DNA from: Patescibacteria group bacterium
GTDB lineage: Bacteria; Patescibacteriota; Minisyncoccia; UBA6257; Brennerbacteraceae
Assembly: GCA_040753135.1 (NCBI GenBank)
Contig: JBFMGR010000003.1
Coordinates: 14,532 to 62,228 of the forward strand
Reading direction: 5' to 3'
Length of the DNA: 47,697 bases
In this document: piece by piece, positions 1-6,437 of the stretch
Layout of the letters: the number at the start of each line of letters is the position of its first letter
How positions within the stretch are numbered: position 1 is the stretch's first letter
Position numbers and translations under genes: made by a program
Notes under the pieces: model-generated
What the model was told of the DNA's origin: nothing
Databases searched by the model: none
What the model saw: only the letters and a program-made list of their open reading frames with translations

Positions 1-25
1 TGCCCTCCAAGGAGGTGGGCACAAA

Positions 26-499
26 ATGAAAAAGATAATTACTCTTCTTTTTTTAATAGCTTTGGCAACTTCTGCCTGCGGCGCAGGTGCGCCGCAGGCA
101 GAAGTGCCGCCCTTCAAGTTTCAAGTGGGGCTTGAAGGGCCCACGCCCCCTGTCTTGGAGGCAGGGGCTTTTCCGCCCCCCAATCAAGTTGGGGCGGAAC
201 AATTACCTCTGGTACTCAAAGAGTTGGAGTACCGGATAGGGCTACTCCCGGGCGGCCAGGGCCAGGCCTTATTAAAGGCCGGCCGGGAATTTCACAATAA
301 AATCCTGGCCCCCGCAGCAGGTCGGTCTTTGCCGGCCGTAACCGCGGCCCAGGCTTTAAAGGCCAAGTACGCATTTTTGCTTGGCCTTTTAAAGGAAATC
401 GCCTCGGCAGAGTTTGTTCTGCCGGCGGTGATTCCTATTTATGTTTGCCCGAGCGGGATAATCGTCCCGCCAGGGCAAAATTGCCCGATCTATTATTAG
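26..499 (+). CDS. Small secreted or lipoprotein-like protein with hairpin-tiled coding sequence
   Basis: A 157-residue ORF starts at an ATG preceded by a strong AAGGAGG (10-16). The N-terminus (MKKIITLLFLIALATSAC) looks like a signal peptide with a weak lipobox ending at Cys18, so an exported, possibly lipid-anchored protein is likely. The rest is rich in Pro, Gly, Ala and Leu and has two Cys near the C-terminus (VCPSG and QNCP). I recognise no family. The coding DNA is much more G+C rich than its neighbours and consists of about ten successive inverted repeats (for example 68-85/88-105, 109-118/131-140, 171-179/191-199, 354-367/380-394, 444-450/473-479). The SD itself lies inside a hairpin at 1-21. 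A terminator follows the stop. The DNA may act as a structured RNA as well as, or instead of, a coding sequence. Confidence 0.6.
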   Translation: MKKIITLLFLIALATSACGAGAPQAEVPPFKFQVGLEGPTPPVLEAGAFPPPNQVGAEQLPLVLKELEYRIGLLPGGQGQALLKAGREFHNKILAPAAGRSLPAVTAAQALKAKYAFLLGLLKEIASAEFVLPAVIPIYVCPSGIIVPPGQNCPIYY

Positions 500-505
500 G
501 GGTCA

Positions 506-534
506 AGAGCCCGACGTTTTGCGTCGGGCTTTTA
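506..534 (+). terminator. Intrinsic terminator after the first gene
   Basis: A perfect 9-bp stem (agcccgacg at 508-516 with cgtcgggct at 522-530) closes a 5-base loop and runs into TTTT. It ends the transcript of the hairpin-tiled gene. Confidence 0.9.
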
Positions 535-565
535 GTTTAATTTTGATTCTTAGCTTAACAGATTC

Positions 566-593
566 TTGACTTTTATTTTGTTTCTGCTAAATT
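566..593 (+). promoter_or_regulatory. Sigma70-type promoter upstream of the rplJ leader
   Basis: TTGACT (566-571) and TAAATT (588-593) are separated by 16 bases. About 55 bases downstream is GGGAGG (648-653), 7 bases before a TTG at 661 that opens a short frame, and then an inverted repeat (673-684 with 690-701). The transcript could carry a very short SD-led ORF or simply be an upstream rplJ promoter. I see no recognisable gene between 534 and 720. Confidence 0.5.
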
Positions 594-720
594 ATTCAAT
601 CTGTGATTCCAAATATTTGGAGTAATGGATTAATCCTTAATTGTTTAGGGAGGTAAAAAGTTGTTGGTCTGTTGTTCTTGTCCCGCCCAACGGGACAAGA
701 ACAAGCCGGGCCGGTTTGGG

Positions 721-748
721 TTGATTTTTTTTATATCTTTGCTATACT
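721..748 (+). promoter_or_regulatory. rplJ-rplL promoter
   Basis: TTGATT (721-726) and TATACT (743-748) are separated by 16 bases and lie directly upstream of the L10 leader RNA. The -10 has the same TGCTATACT form as the promoter at 47506-47533. Confidence 0.75.
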
Positions 749-755
749 ATTTTAG

Positions 756-838
756 TTCCGCAGACAGCAGGTTCGGAAGATTAAAATTGCCTGCCGAGGA
801 GAGATTTTTTACTTTATCTGCGGCAACGCAGAATTTTT
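756..838 (+). promoter_or_regulatory. Ribosomal protein L10 leader RNA with possible attenuator
   Basis: The sequence carries the hallmark pieces of the L10 leader: GCAGACAGCAGG (760-771) and CCTGCCGAGGAG (790-801). The base of the fold pairs ccgcaga (758-764) with tctgcgg (817-823). The same tctgcg (817-822) can instead pair with cgcaga (827-832) to make a GCAA-loop hairpin followed by ATTTTT, which is terminator-like. The two pairings exclude each other. L10 or L10-L12 binding to this leader is known autoregulation in many bacteria; the antiterminator/terminator switch here is my inference from the alternative pairings. Confidence 0.75.
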
Positions 839-905
839 AATTATAATTAAATTATAAAGAGGAGTTGTTTAGAGATTAGAAATTGGTAATTAGAAATTTT
901 TTGCT

Positions 906-1451
906 ATGGCAATAACAAGGAACAAAAAAGAGCAAACAGTCAAAGAGTTAACCAAGATATTTAAAGATTATCCTTATCTTTACTTTGTTGATTTGGCTAA
1001 TGTTAAAACTCAAGAACTTACCCAGTTAAGAAATACATTGTTGGAACTTGGAGCGAGTTATCTGATGGTTAAGAAAAATCTTCTCCAGATAGCTCTGCGC
1101 CAAAGCGGGTTGGAGCTTTCCGGGTTAGATCAATATTCCGGTTCAGTTGGAGTGGTTTATTCAAAAGACAATGAGCTTAAAGTTGTTAAGGCAATCAGCG
1201 AGTTTATTAAAGAGAACAATCCGAAGATAAAGCTGAAAAACAGTTTATCTTTGCTGGCCGGGTTTTTTGAAAAAGCTTTTTTGGATAAAGAGCAAGCAAA
1301 CCGGCTGGCTAAAATCCCCACCAGAGAAGTTTTGTATGGCCAAACAGTCAATTTGTTGATTTCACCGATCTCCGGATTTGCCCAAACCCTTAATCAGGTT
1401 TTGGTCCAATTTTTAATGACCTTGAAAGAAGTTGAAAAAACAAAAAGTTAA
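906..1451 (+). CDS. rplJ: 50S ribosomal protein L10
   Basis: The protein forms the base of the ribosomal stalk and anchors L7/L12 dimers. The 181-residue sequence has the L10 N-terminal pattern (KEQTVKELTKIFKDYPYLYFVDLAN, then LRNTLLELGASYLMVKKNLLQIAL) and a helical C-terminal tail for L12 binding. The length is normal for the family. The ATG at 906 has no SD; the preceding 70 bases are AT-rich low-complexity spacer. rplL follows 92 bases downstream, the usual order. Control is probably through the L10 leader at 756-838. Confidence 0.96.
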   Translation: MAITRNKKEQTVKELTKIFKDYPYLYFVDLANVKTQELTQLRNTLLELGASYLMVKKNLLQIALRQSGLELSGLDQYSGSVGVVYSKDNELKVVKAISEFIKENNPKIKLKNSLSLLAGFFEKAFLDKEQANRLAKIPTREVLYGQTVNLLISPISGFAQTLNQVLVQFLMTLKEVEKTKS

Positions 1452-1543
1452 AGATTTTAGATTTGAGGATTCAAAATTTTAGAATCAAAATGGGGTCGAT
1501 CAAAAATTTGTATATTTGTAATAATTAGTAAATTCGTAATCTT

Positions 1544-1921
1544 ATGGAAAAGTTAGAAAAAATTATCAAAGAAATTGAGGGTTTAACTGTTTTGGAACTA
1601 GCTGATTTAGTTAAGCAGTTAGAAGAAAAATTCGGGGTTAAGGCCCAAGCCATGGCAGTAGCCGCTCCGGCGGCTGGCGGCGAAGTTAATGCCGCAGCCG
1701 GTGAAGAGAAAACCAGCTTTGAGGTAGTTTTGGCCGCGGCTGGTGAACAAAAAATTCAGGTGATTAAAGCAATCCGCGATATTACCGGTCTTGGCTTGAA
1801 AGAAGCAAAAGATTTGGTTGATGCGGCGCCAAAGCCGGTTAAGCAAGGAGCAACCAAAGAAGAAGCTGAAAATATCAAAAAACAGTTAGAAGAAGCCGGA
1901 GCAAGTGTTGAGCTGAAGTAG
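1544..1921 (+). CDS. rplL: 50S ribosomal protein L7/L12
   Basis: This stalk protein recruits translation factors to the ribosome. It is 125 residues: an N-terminal dimerisation helix ([29 protein letters not shown]), an Ala-rich hinge (residues about 40-55), and the conserved C-terminal domain ([39 protein letters not shown]...). No SD precedes the ATG. It is cotranscribed with rplJ and followed by a strong terminator. Confidence 0.97.
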   Translation: MEKLEKIIKEIEGLTVLELADLVKQLEEKFGVKAQAMAVAAPAAGGEVNAAAGEEKTSFEVVLAAAGEQKIQVIKAIRDITGLGLKEAKDLVDAAPKPVKQGATKEEAENIKKQLEEAGASVELK

Positions 1922-1956
1922 TTGCTGTTTCTTGGTGTCTAAAAATAGCGATGGTT

Positions 1957-1986
1957 CAAAAACAGGTTTTTAAAAACCTGTTTTTG
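1957..1986 (+). terminator. Terminator after rplL
   Basis: An inverted repeat (aaaacaggttttt with aaaaacctgttttt) ends in a T-run, 35 bases after the rplL stop. Its A and T flanks let it work in either direction. Confidence 0.85.
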
Positions 1987-1989
1987 TGT

Positions 1990-2003
1990 TATAAAATATA
2001 AAA
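1990..2003 (+). promoter_or_regulatory. Leaderless-type -10 element
   Basis: TATAAA (1990-1995) sits 8 bases before the ATG at 2004, the distance at which transcription would start on the start codon. No SD is present. Confidence 0.55.
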
Positions 2004-2624
2004 ATGGCTAAAACCGAAAATAAATTGAAATTTTTCAGTAAAGAAAACCTTTGGTTGGTAATTCTCGGTTATATTCTGGCGGTTTTTATTGCCCGAATCT
2101 TTATTTTTTTTACTTCTTTTGTTTTAAACAAACCGGTCAGGGTGGTGATTCAGGATACCCATTACCATCATTATCTTTATTTTGGCCTGTTTCCTTTGTT
2201 TGTTGCCCTGGTTTTCTATCTGCTTTCAAAAGAGGTTAATGCTTTGAGCTCATTCTTAACCGGTTTGGGCATTGGTTTTGTTGTTGACGAGGCCTCACTT
2301 TTGTTTTTTGCTGACCGGTTTGATTATTGGTCTTTGTTTAATTTTGGCGCGATTGTTTTCGGTTTGGGCGTTTTGAACTTGTTATTTTTTGTTCTTGATC
2401 GGCAGAAAACCAAACAAGCAGAGTTGTTAGATTTTAAAATTTTGGAGAAAAGATTAAGGCAGGCAGTCCGCTTGGCAGAGAAAACTTTTTTTTCTAAATT
2501 GGGGCCAATCAACTCTAAAGGCAAAAGTCTGCCGGCGAGGAACTATGTTTTGTTTTTGACCGTTGTGTTTGTTTTTATGTTTATACTTTTTTATTTTGCT
2601 GGGAAGGAATTGAATCTTATTTAG
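2004..2624 (+). CDS. Conserved membrane protein of unknown function
   Basis: I do not recognise a named family. The 206 residues show about five hydrophobic segments: around 15-40, 58-76, 80-105 (LTGLGIGFVVDEASL), 110-132 and 183-202. A His-rich turn (DTHYHHYLYFG) lies between the first two segments, and a conserved-looking GxGxGFVVDExxL follows. Clustered His and acidic residues at the membrane resemble small integral membrane proteins of CPR and archaea, possibly metal-binding; that is inference. A charged stretch (residues 135-175) precedes the last segment. The start is 8 bases after a -10 box, so the mRNA is probably leaderless. The next gene starts 7 bases after its stop. Confidence 0.7.
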   Translation: MAKTENKLKFFSKENLWLVILGYILAVFIARIFIFFTSFVLNKPVRVVIQDTHYHHYLYFGLFPLFVALVFYLLSKEVNALSSFLTGLGIGFVVDEASLLFFADRFDYWSLFNFGAIVFGLGVLNLLFFVLDRQKTKQAELLDFKILEKRLRQAVRLAEKTFFSKLGPINSKGKSLPARNYVLFLTVVFVFMFILFYFAGKELNLI

Positions 2625-2631
2625 AAAGAAA

Positions 2632-3111
2632 ATGACGATGAAAGAATTTAAAAACCCCTATCTTCTAATACTTGATTTTCTAAATAAAAATCAAATCAAT
2701 TTTCAGGAATTTGAACACGAACCGGTTTATACCACCGAGCAGGCCGCTCGGATCAGAGGAGAAGCTATGGCCGATGGAGCTAAATCGTTGGTAGTTAAGA
2801 TTAACAACAATTTTGTTTTGTTGGTTTTGCCCGGGGACAGGAGATTAAGCTCAAAAAAGGTTAAAAATTTGTTTAAAATCTCGGAGTTCCGTTTTGCTAA
2901 ACCAGAGGAAGTTGTTTCAGCAATGGGCTGTGAAATCGGCGCTTGTTTCCCTTTGGGCAACTTAGTGGGTTTGAAAACTTATGTGGATAAATCCCTAACA
3001 GAAAATCAGTTTATTAACTTCAACCCCGGAGTTCACTATAAAACTATTAAAATGAGGTTCAGCGATTATCAGAAAATTGCTGAATTTGAGATTATTGATA
3101 TTGCTGAATGA
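2632..3111 (+). CDS. YbaK/ProX-type aminoacyl-tRNA deacylase domain protein
   Basis: This family hydrolyses mischarged aminoacyl-tRNAs (for example Cys-tRNA-Pro) in trans. The 159 residues match the YbaK/ProRS-associated domain: HEPVYTTEQAARIRG, the catalytic-region GAKSLVVK (Lys in the VVK strand), VLLVLPGDRRLSSKKV and the GCEIGACFPLGN glycine-rich segment. An in-frame ATG three codons downstream of the annotated start is an alternative. It lies 7 bases after the membrane gene and may share its transcript. The substrate cannot be assigned from sequence. Confidence 0.88.
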   Translation: MTMKEFKNPYLLILDFLNKNQINFQEFEHEPVYTTEQAARIRGEAMADGAKSLVVKINNNFVLLVLPGDRRLSSKKVKNLFKISEFRFAKPEEVVSAMGCEIGACFPLGNLVGLKTYVDKSLTENQFINFNPGVHYKTIKMRFSDYQKIAEFEIIDIAE

Positions 3112-3210
3112 ATTTGGCTTATTATAATTTTACAGAATTAGCAAAATGTTTTATAATTAGATAATTGCGGTTTAAAGGTGTTTTACTAATAAAAATATTA
3201 ATGATTTAAA

Positions 3211-4401
3211 ATGAATTTTAATAAAAAACCAGAAATTCCCCGGGAACCATTTGGCTATAAAGATGCTGTCGAGGTTTACCGCGGGACAAAAAGGGAAAAA
3301 CAAAGAGCTGAACCAACCCCTGCTCCTTTGCGGCGCGGGGTAAAAATAAAACTTGTAAACATAGAGAAAAAATATAAAGTTCCTGTTGAAGATTTGTTAA
3401 AACAGCTTGGCTATGCTATCGGAATAGGGGGATTAGATGGGTTGACGGGAACGCAGTTAAAGCGTTTAACAGCAGAACTTGACTCTGCGAGAGAGATGTT
3501 AAAAGTTGGGTCTTGGGCTGGCAAAACTGTGCTTGACCCAAGGTTCAGGCCGAAAAATCTAGGTCAAGATTTTAAGCCGGTTGAAGAACAAGTTGATAAA
3601 AGGGGAGAGATTGAGGAAAATAGAAGCGAGCAGGAAAAAGATTGGGGACGGAAAACCGGGGTTTTCTCTATTCAATCCGAGTTTGCTAAACGTTTGTTTT
3701 ATTATAACTCAAAAGAGAAATTGGGTTGGAATAAATTATTGATTGGCTATCGTGATTCAGAGTTGTATCTGGTTTTGCTGGGCGAGAACAGTAGGACCGA
3801 GATTAGTTTTCAAGACTTAAAATCGCAATTAAAAAAGACTCATATACCTGATCTGGTTTTTACTTCAAGAGCAGAGGTTGAAACAGAGGAGCAGTTCCAA
3901 ACTATTTTAGTTCAAGAGTTGCTTGCTGTTCTGAATAAGGAATTTAAGATCGGTATTGACCCCTCAGCGGTTAAGTGGGCGGGCGAGTTGCGGTTTGGCA
4001 ATCAAAAAAGAAGAGGGATAGTTAGAAAGCAGCCAAACCAATTCAAATTCCAAAGGAGAACAGTTCTCCCACAGAGAGAAGGTAGAACAGTTCTCCCACA
4101 GTTTCCGGAAAAATTAAAAAAGATTGGATTTTTTCAAGAATTGTTTTCTTTGAATGGTCGAGTACAGGGGCATAATCTAAGAGTTTTAGCTCCTGCTGGC
4201 GAAGACACTGTTATCCATTTATATAATCCTGACGGGGAGCAGGTTGCCTCAATCTCTCTTCAAGAATTAAAACGTAATTTAGGGGGAGGATTTATTACTT
4301 ATCCCCGGCCGGATAACCCAAAAATTCAAAAGAAATTTGTCAAAGATTTGAAAAAAGCATTGGCAAAAAATGGTTTGCCAGCGCTGGAAGTTGTTTTATA
4401 A
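3211..4401 (+). CDS. Hypothetical protein with an internal 9-residue duplication
   Basis: I do not recognise this 396-residue protein. It is soluble-looking and basic, with a charged low-complexity segment around residues 115-150. Two parts look alike: FSIQSEFAKRLFYYNSKEKLGWNKLLIG... (about 150-235) and FFQELFSLNGRVQGHNLRVLAP... (about 307-395). Each has a hydrophobic beta stretch followed by an ISxQxLK helix, so the protein may contain a repeated domain. Between them TVLPQ occurs twice (TVLPQREGRTVLPQ) because of a 27-bp tandem duplication that carries an AGAACAGTTCT palindrome. No SD is visible. The tRNA-Val gene follows 8 bases after the stop. Confidence 0.6.
   Translation: MNFNKKPEIPREPFGYKDAVEVYRGTKREKQRAEPTPAPLRRGVKIKLVNIEKKYKVPVEDLLKQLGYAIGIGGLDGLTGTQLKRLTAELDSAREMLKVGSWAGKTVLDPRFRPKNLGQDFKPVEEQVDKRGEIEENRSEQEKDWGRKTGVFSIQSEFAKRLFYYNSKEKLGWNKLLIGYRDSELYLVLLGENSRTEISFQDLKSQLKKTHIPDLVFTSRAEVETEEQFQTILVQELLAVLNKEFKIGIDPSAVKWAGELRFGNQKRRGIVRKQPNQFKFQRRTVLPQREGRTVLPQFPEKLKKIGFFQELFSLNGRVQGHNLRVLAPAGEDTVIHLYNPDGEQVASISLQELKRNLGGGFITYPRPDNPKIQKKFVKDLKKALAKNGLPALEVVL
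4055..4101 (+). repeat. 27-bp-period tandem duplication with palindromic core
   Basis: The 18-base unit agaacagttctcccacag occurs at 4057-4074 and 4084-4101. The first copy sits in the palindrome ggagaac-a-gttctcc (4055-4069). The same palindrome class reappears at 45638-45658. Confidence 0.85.
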
Positions 4402-4409
4402 TCCAATTC

Positions 4410-4483
4410 GGACTCGTAGCTCAGTTGGTTAGAGCGCTTGATTCACATTCAAGAGGCCCGCAGTTCGAATCTGCGCGAGTCCA
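4410..4483 (+). tRNA. tRNA-Val (CAC)
   Basis: A complete cloverleaf is visible: acceptor ggactcg/cgagtcc, D-arm gctcagttggttagagc, anticodon stem cttga/tcaag with loop TTCACAT (anticodon CAC at 4444-4446), and T-arm with gttcgaat. The discriminator is A4483 and no CCA is encoded. A CAC tRNA reads only GUG, so the genome should hold another Val tRNA. Confidence 0.93.
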
Positions 4484-4522
4484 CAAGTTTTCATTATTTT
4501 TGATTCATAATTCTTTTACTTT

Positions 4523-5626
4523 ATGTCTTTATCTATCGGTATCGTCGGTTTGCCCAATGTTGGCAAATCAACATTATTTAATGCGCTTTTGAAAAAACAA
4601 GCTGCCTTTGTGGCGAATTTTCCTTTTGCGACAATTGAGCCGAATGTTGGCATTGTGCCGGTGCCGGATGAACGGTTAATAAAATTAGCTGAATTAATCA
4701 GGAATTCTGAAAGCTTAGATTGTCTACCGCCAGCAGTGCCGGCTGTGGTTGAGTTTGTTGATATTGCCGGCTTAATTGCCGGCGCCCACCAGGGAGCTGG
4801 CCTGGGCAATAAATTTTTATCGCATATTCGGGAAGTTGATGCGGTTTGCCATGTGGTTCGGGCTTTTCAAGACGAGAATATTATTAAAGAGGGAAGCGTT
4901 GATCCGGAAAAAGATTTTCAAGTGATTGAGACCGAGCTTCTGCTGGCAGATCTACAGACTTTGGAAAAGCAAAAAGATCCGGGCAACACGCCGGACAAAG
5001 AATTAAAACAGCGTTGGCAAGCGGTTTTAAAGTTGAAACAGGGATTAGAAAAAGAGGTCCCGGCAAGGGAAATTGAATTAAACGAAGAAGAAAAAAAGAT
5101 TTCAAGAGAATTTCATCTTTTGACTGCCAAGCCAATTTTGGTTGCTTTGAATGTTGGTGAGGCGGACTTGAAAAACGCCGCTCAATTGGAAGAACGATAT
5201 GCTTTAATTTTTCAGTTAGAGCCGGAGCAAGTTGTGGCAATTAGCGCCAAGACCGAAGCCGAATTAGCTGATTTATCTGAATCAGAGCAAAAAGAATATC
5301 TGGTCTCATTGGGCCTGGAAAGCACAAGTTTGGATCGGCTGATAAAAAAGGCGTTTTCAACTTTAGGGTTGATGACATTTTTAACCGCCGGAGAAAAAGA
5401 AGTCCGCGCTTGGACAATCAAACAGGGCGCAAAAGCGCCTCAAGCCGCTGGAGCCATTCATACTGATTTTGAAAAAAATTTTATCCGAGCCGATGTGATA
5501 AACTGGAAAAAATTGATAGAAGCTGGCGGCTGGCAAAAAGCCAGAGAAAAGGGTTGGATAAAGACTGAAGGCAAGGAGTATCTTGTTCAAGAGGGGGATG
5601 TGTTGATTATTAGGCACGGGGCCTAA
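4523..5626 (+). CDS. ychF: Redox-regulated ATPase/GTPase YchF
   Basis: YchF (EngD, OLA1) is a ribosome-associated P-loop NTPase that prefers ATP in studied cases. The 367 residues hold the Walker A GLPNVGKSTLFNAL at the N-terminus, the switch II DIAGLIAGAHQGAGLGNKFL, the NVGEADL element at the G4 position, a helical insertion rich in EEKK, and the C-terminal TGS domain (FLTAGEKEVRAWTIKQGAKAPQAAG). The length is typical (about 360). No SD is present; a CATAAT lies 11 bases before the ATG. A terminator follows. Confidence 0.97.
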   Translation: MSLSIGIVGLPNVGKSTLFNALLKKQAAFVANFPFATIEPNVGIVPVPDERLIKLAELIRNSESLDCLPPAVPAVVEFVDIAGLIAGAHQGAGLGNKFLSHIREVDAVCHVVRAFQDENIIKEGSVDPEKDFQVIETELLLADLQTLEKQKDPGNTPDKELKQRWQAVLKLKQGLEKEVPAREIELNEEEKKISREFHLLTAKPILVALNVGEADLKNAAQLEERYALIFQLEPEQVVAISAKTEAELADLSESEQKEYLVSLGLESTSLDRLIKKAFSTLGLMTFLTAGEKEVRAWTIKQGAKAPQAAGAIHTDFEKNFIRADVINWKKLIEAGGWQKAREKGWIKTEGKEYLVQEGDVLIIRHGA

Positions 5627-5674
5627 CAAGAAATTTCCAATTACCGTTTCTAACTTTCAACCTCCTTTTCGGGG

Positions 5675-5701
5675 AGCTGTGGGTTATCCACAGCTTTTTT
5701 G
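5675..5701 (+). terminator. Terminator after ychF
   Basis: A perfect 8-bp stem (agctgtgg with ccacagct) with loop gttat runs into TTTTTT. The stem contains TTATCCACA (5684-5692), which is also a perfect DnaA-box sequence. Confidence 0.9.
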
Positions 5702-5702
5702 T

Positions 5703-5730
5703 TTGACAAGTGGGTCAATAATACTAAAAT
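5703..5730 (+). promoter_or_regulatory. Division (dcw) cluster promoter
   Basis: TTGACA (5703-5708) and TAAAAT (5725-5730) are separated by 16 bases. It begins 2 bases after the ychF terminator and drives mraZ and the genes behind it. A GTGGG box overlaps the spacer, and five more GTGG(A/G) boxes lie just downstream of the expected start. Confidence 0.75.
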
Positions 5731-5791
5731 ATATATCAGAAGTGGGAGATTGTGGATAAATATGTGGATAAGTGGGGTGAACTGTGGATAA
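5708..5791 (+). promoter_or_regulatory. Phased GTGGR boxes, probable MraZ operator
   Basis: GTGG(G/A) occurs at 5710, 5742, 5752, 5764, 5772 and 5784. The distances from the first box (32, 42, 54, 62, 74) all fall close to whole helical turns of 10.5 bp. Three copies are AAGTGGG (5708, 5740, 5770). Three others are TGTGGATAA (5751, 5763, 5783), the complement of TTATCCACA. MraZ is known to bind tandem TGGGN repeats in its own promoter, so autorepression is the likely role. DnaA binding is the alternative reading of the TTATCCACA copies. Confidence 0.65.
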
Positions 5792-5862
5792 CTTCATAAG
5801 ACAAGAATTAGTAATTAATAATTGAAAATTGGAAATTAGTAATTAGAAATTTTGCTAAAGTT

Positions 5863-6294
5863 ATGCTTATTGGCGAGTATCAGCACAATTTAGACCAAAA
5901 AGGCAGAGTTACAGTGCCGGCTAAGTTCAGGCCAAATTTGTTGAACGGCGCAGTGGTAACTCGCGGTCTTGATACTTGCTTGTTTATCTTGGCTAAAGAC
6001 GAGTGGCAAAAGCTTTCAGAAAAAATTGCTGCCACGCCTTTGACTCAATCAAACTCTCGGGCTTTTGCCAGATTAATGTTTTCCGGCGCTTTTGATGTTG
6101 AACTTGATTCTCAAGGCCGGATTTTGATTCCTGATTATTTAAGGCAATACGCTGGCTTGGATAAAAAGGTTGTTGTTGCCGGAGTCTTCAATCGCTTAGA
6201 GGTTTGGGATGAGAAAAAATGGCTGGAGTATAAAAACAGGATTGAACACGACTCTTCAGAGATAGCGGAAAAACTATCTGAACTCGGCATTTAG
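5863..6294 (+). CDS. mraZ: Transcriptional regulator MraZ
   Basis: MraZ is the DNA-binding first gene of the division and cell-wall cluster and usually represses it. The 143 residues hold two SpoVT/AbrB-like half-domains with the diagnostic motifs DQKGRVTVPAKFR (near residue 12) and DSQGRILIPDYLR (near residue 87). The length is typical. The ATG has no SD and follows the AATTAGAAATT-type spacer. Its probable operator lies at 5708-5791. rsmH follows after a 143-base spacer. Confidence 0.96.
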   Translation: MLIGEYQHNLDQKGRVTVPAKFRPNLLNGAVVTRGLDTCLFILAKDEWQKLSEKIAATPLTQSNSRAFARLMFSGAFDVELDSQGRILIPDYLRQYAGLDKKVVVAGVFNRLEVWDEKKWLEYKNRIEHDSSEIAEKLSELGI

Positions 6295-6329
6295 CTTCAT
6301 TGGCTTTATGGCTTCGTTAGCTGAATTAT

Positions 6330-6437
6330 GAATTATGGATATTGGAACATTGAAAATTCATTGAAAATTGTAAATTGTAAATTGAAAATTATTCTAAAAT
6401 CTAATTTTAGAAATTAGGAATTAGAAATTGTGATTTT
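6330..6437. repeat. AT-rich low-complexity gene spacer
   Basis: The gap between mraZ and rsmH is made of variants of gaaaattgtaaattg and tttagaaattaggaattag. Similar GAAATT/TTAGAAATT strings occur at 868-900, 5808-5855, 13047-13083, 25660-25770 and 29880-29960. A second type (aacaatttaacaattt) lies at 7355-7385. I see no gene in any of them. Confidence 0.7.

Noticed and set aside
5684-5791. Replication origin suggested by four TTATCCACA matches
   Set aside because: No dnaA or dnaN nearby, no clear unwinding region and no strand switch here. The boxes also fit phased MraZ sites upstream of mraZ, which is the simpler reading.
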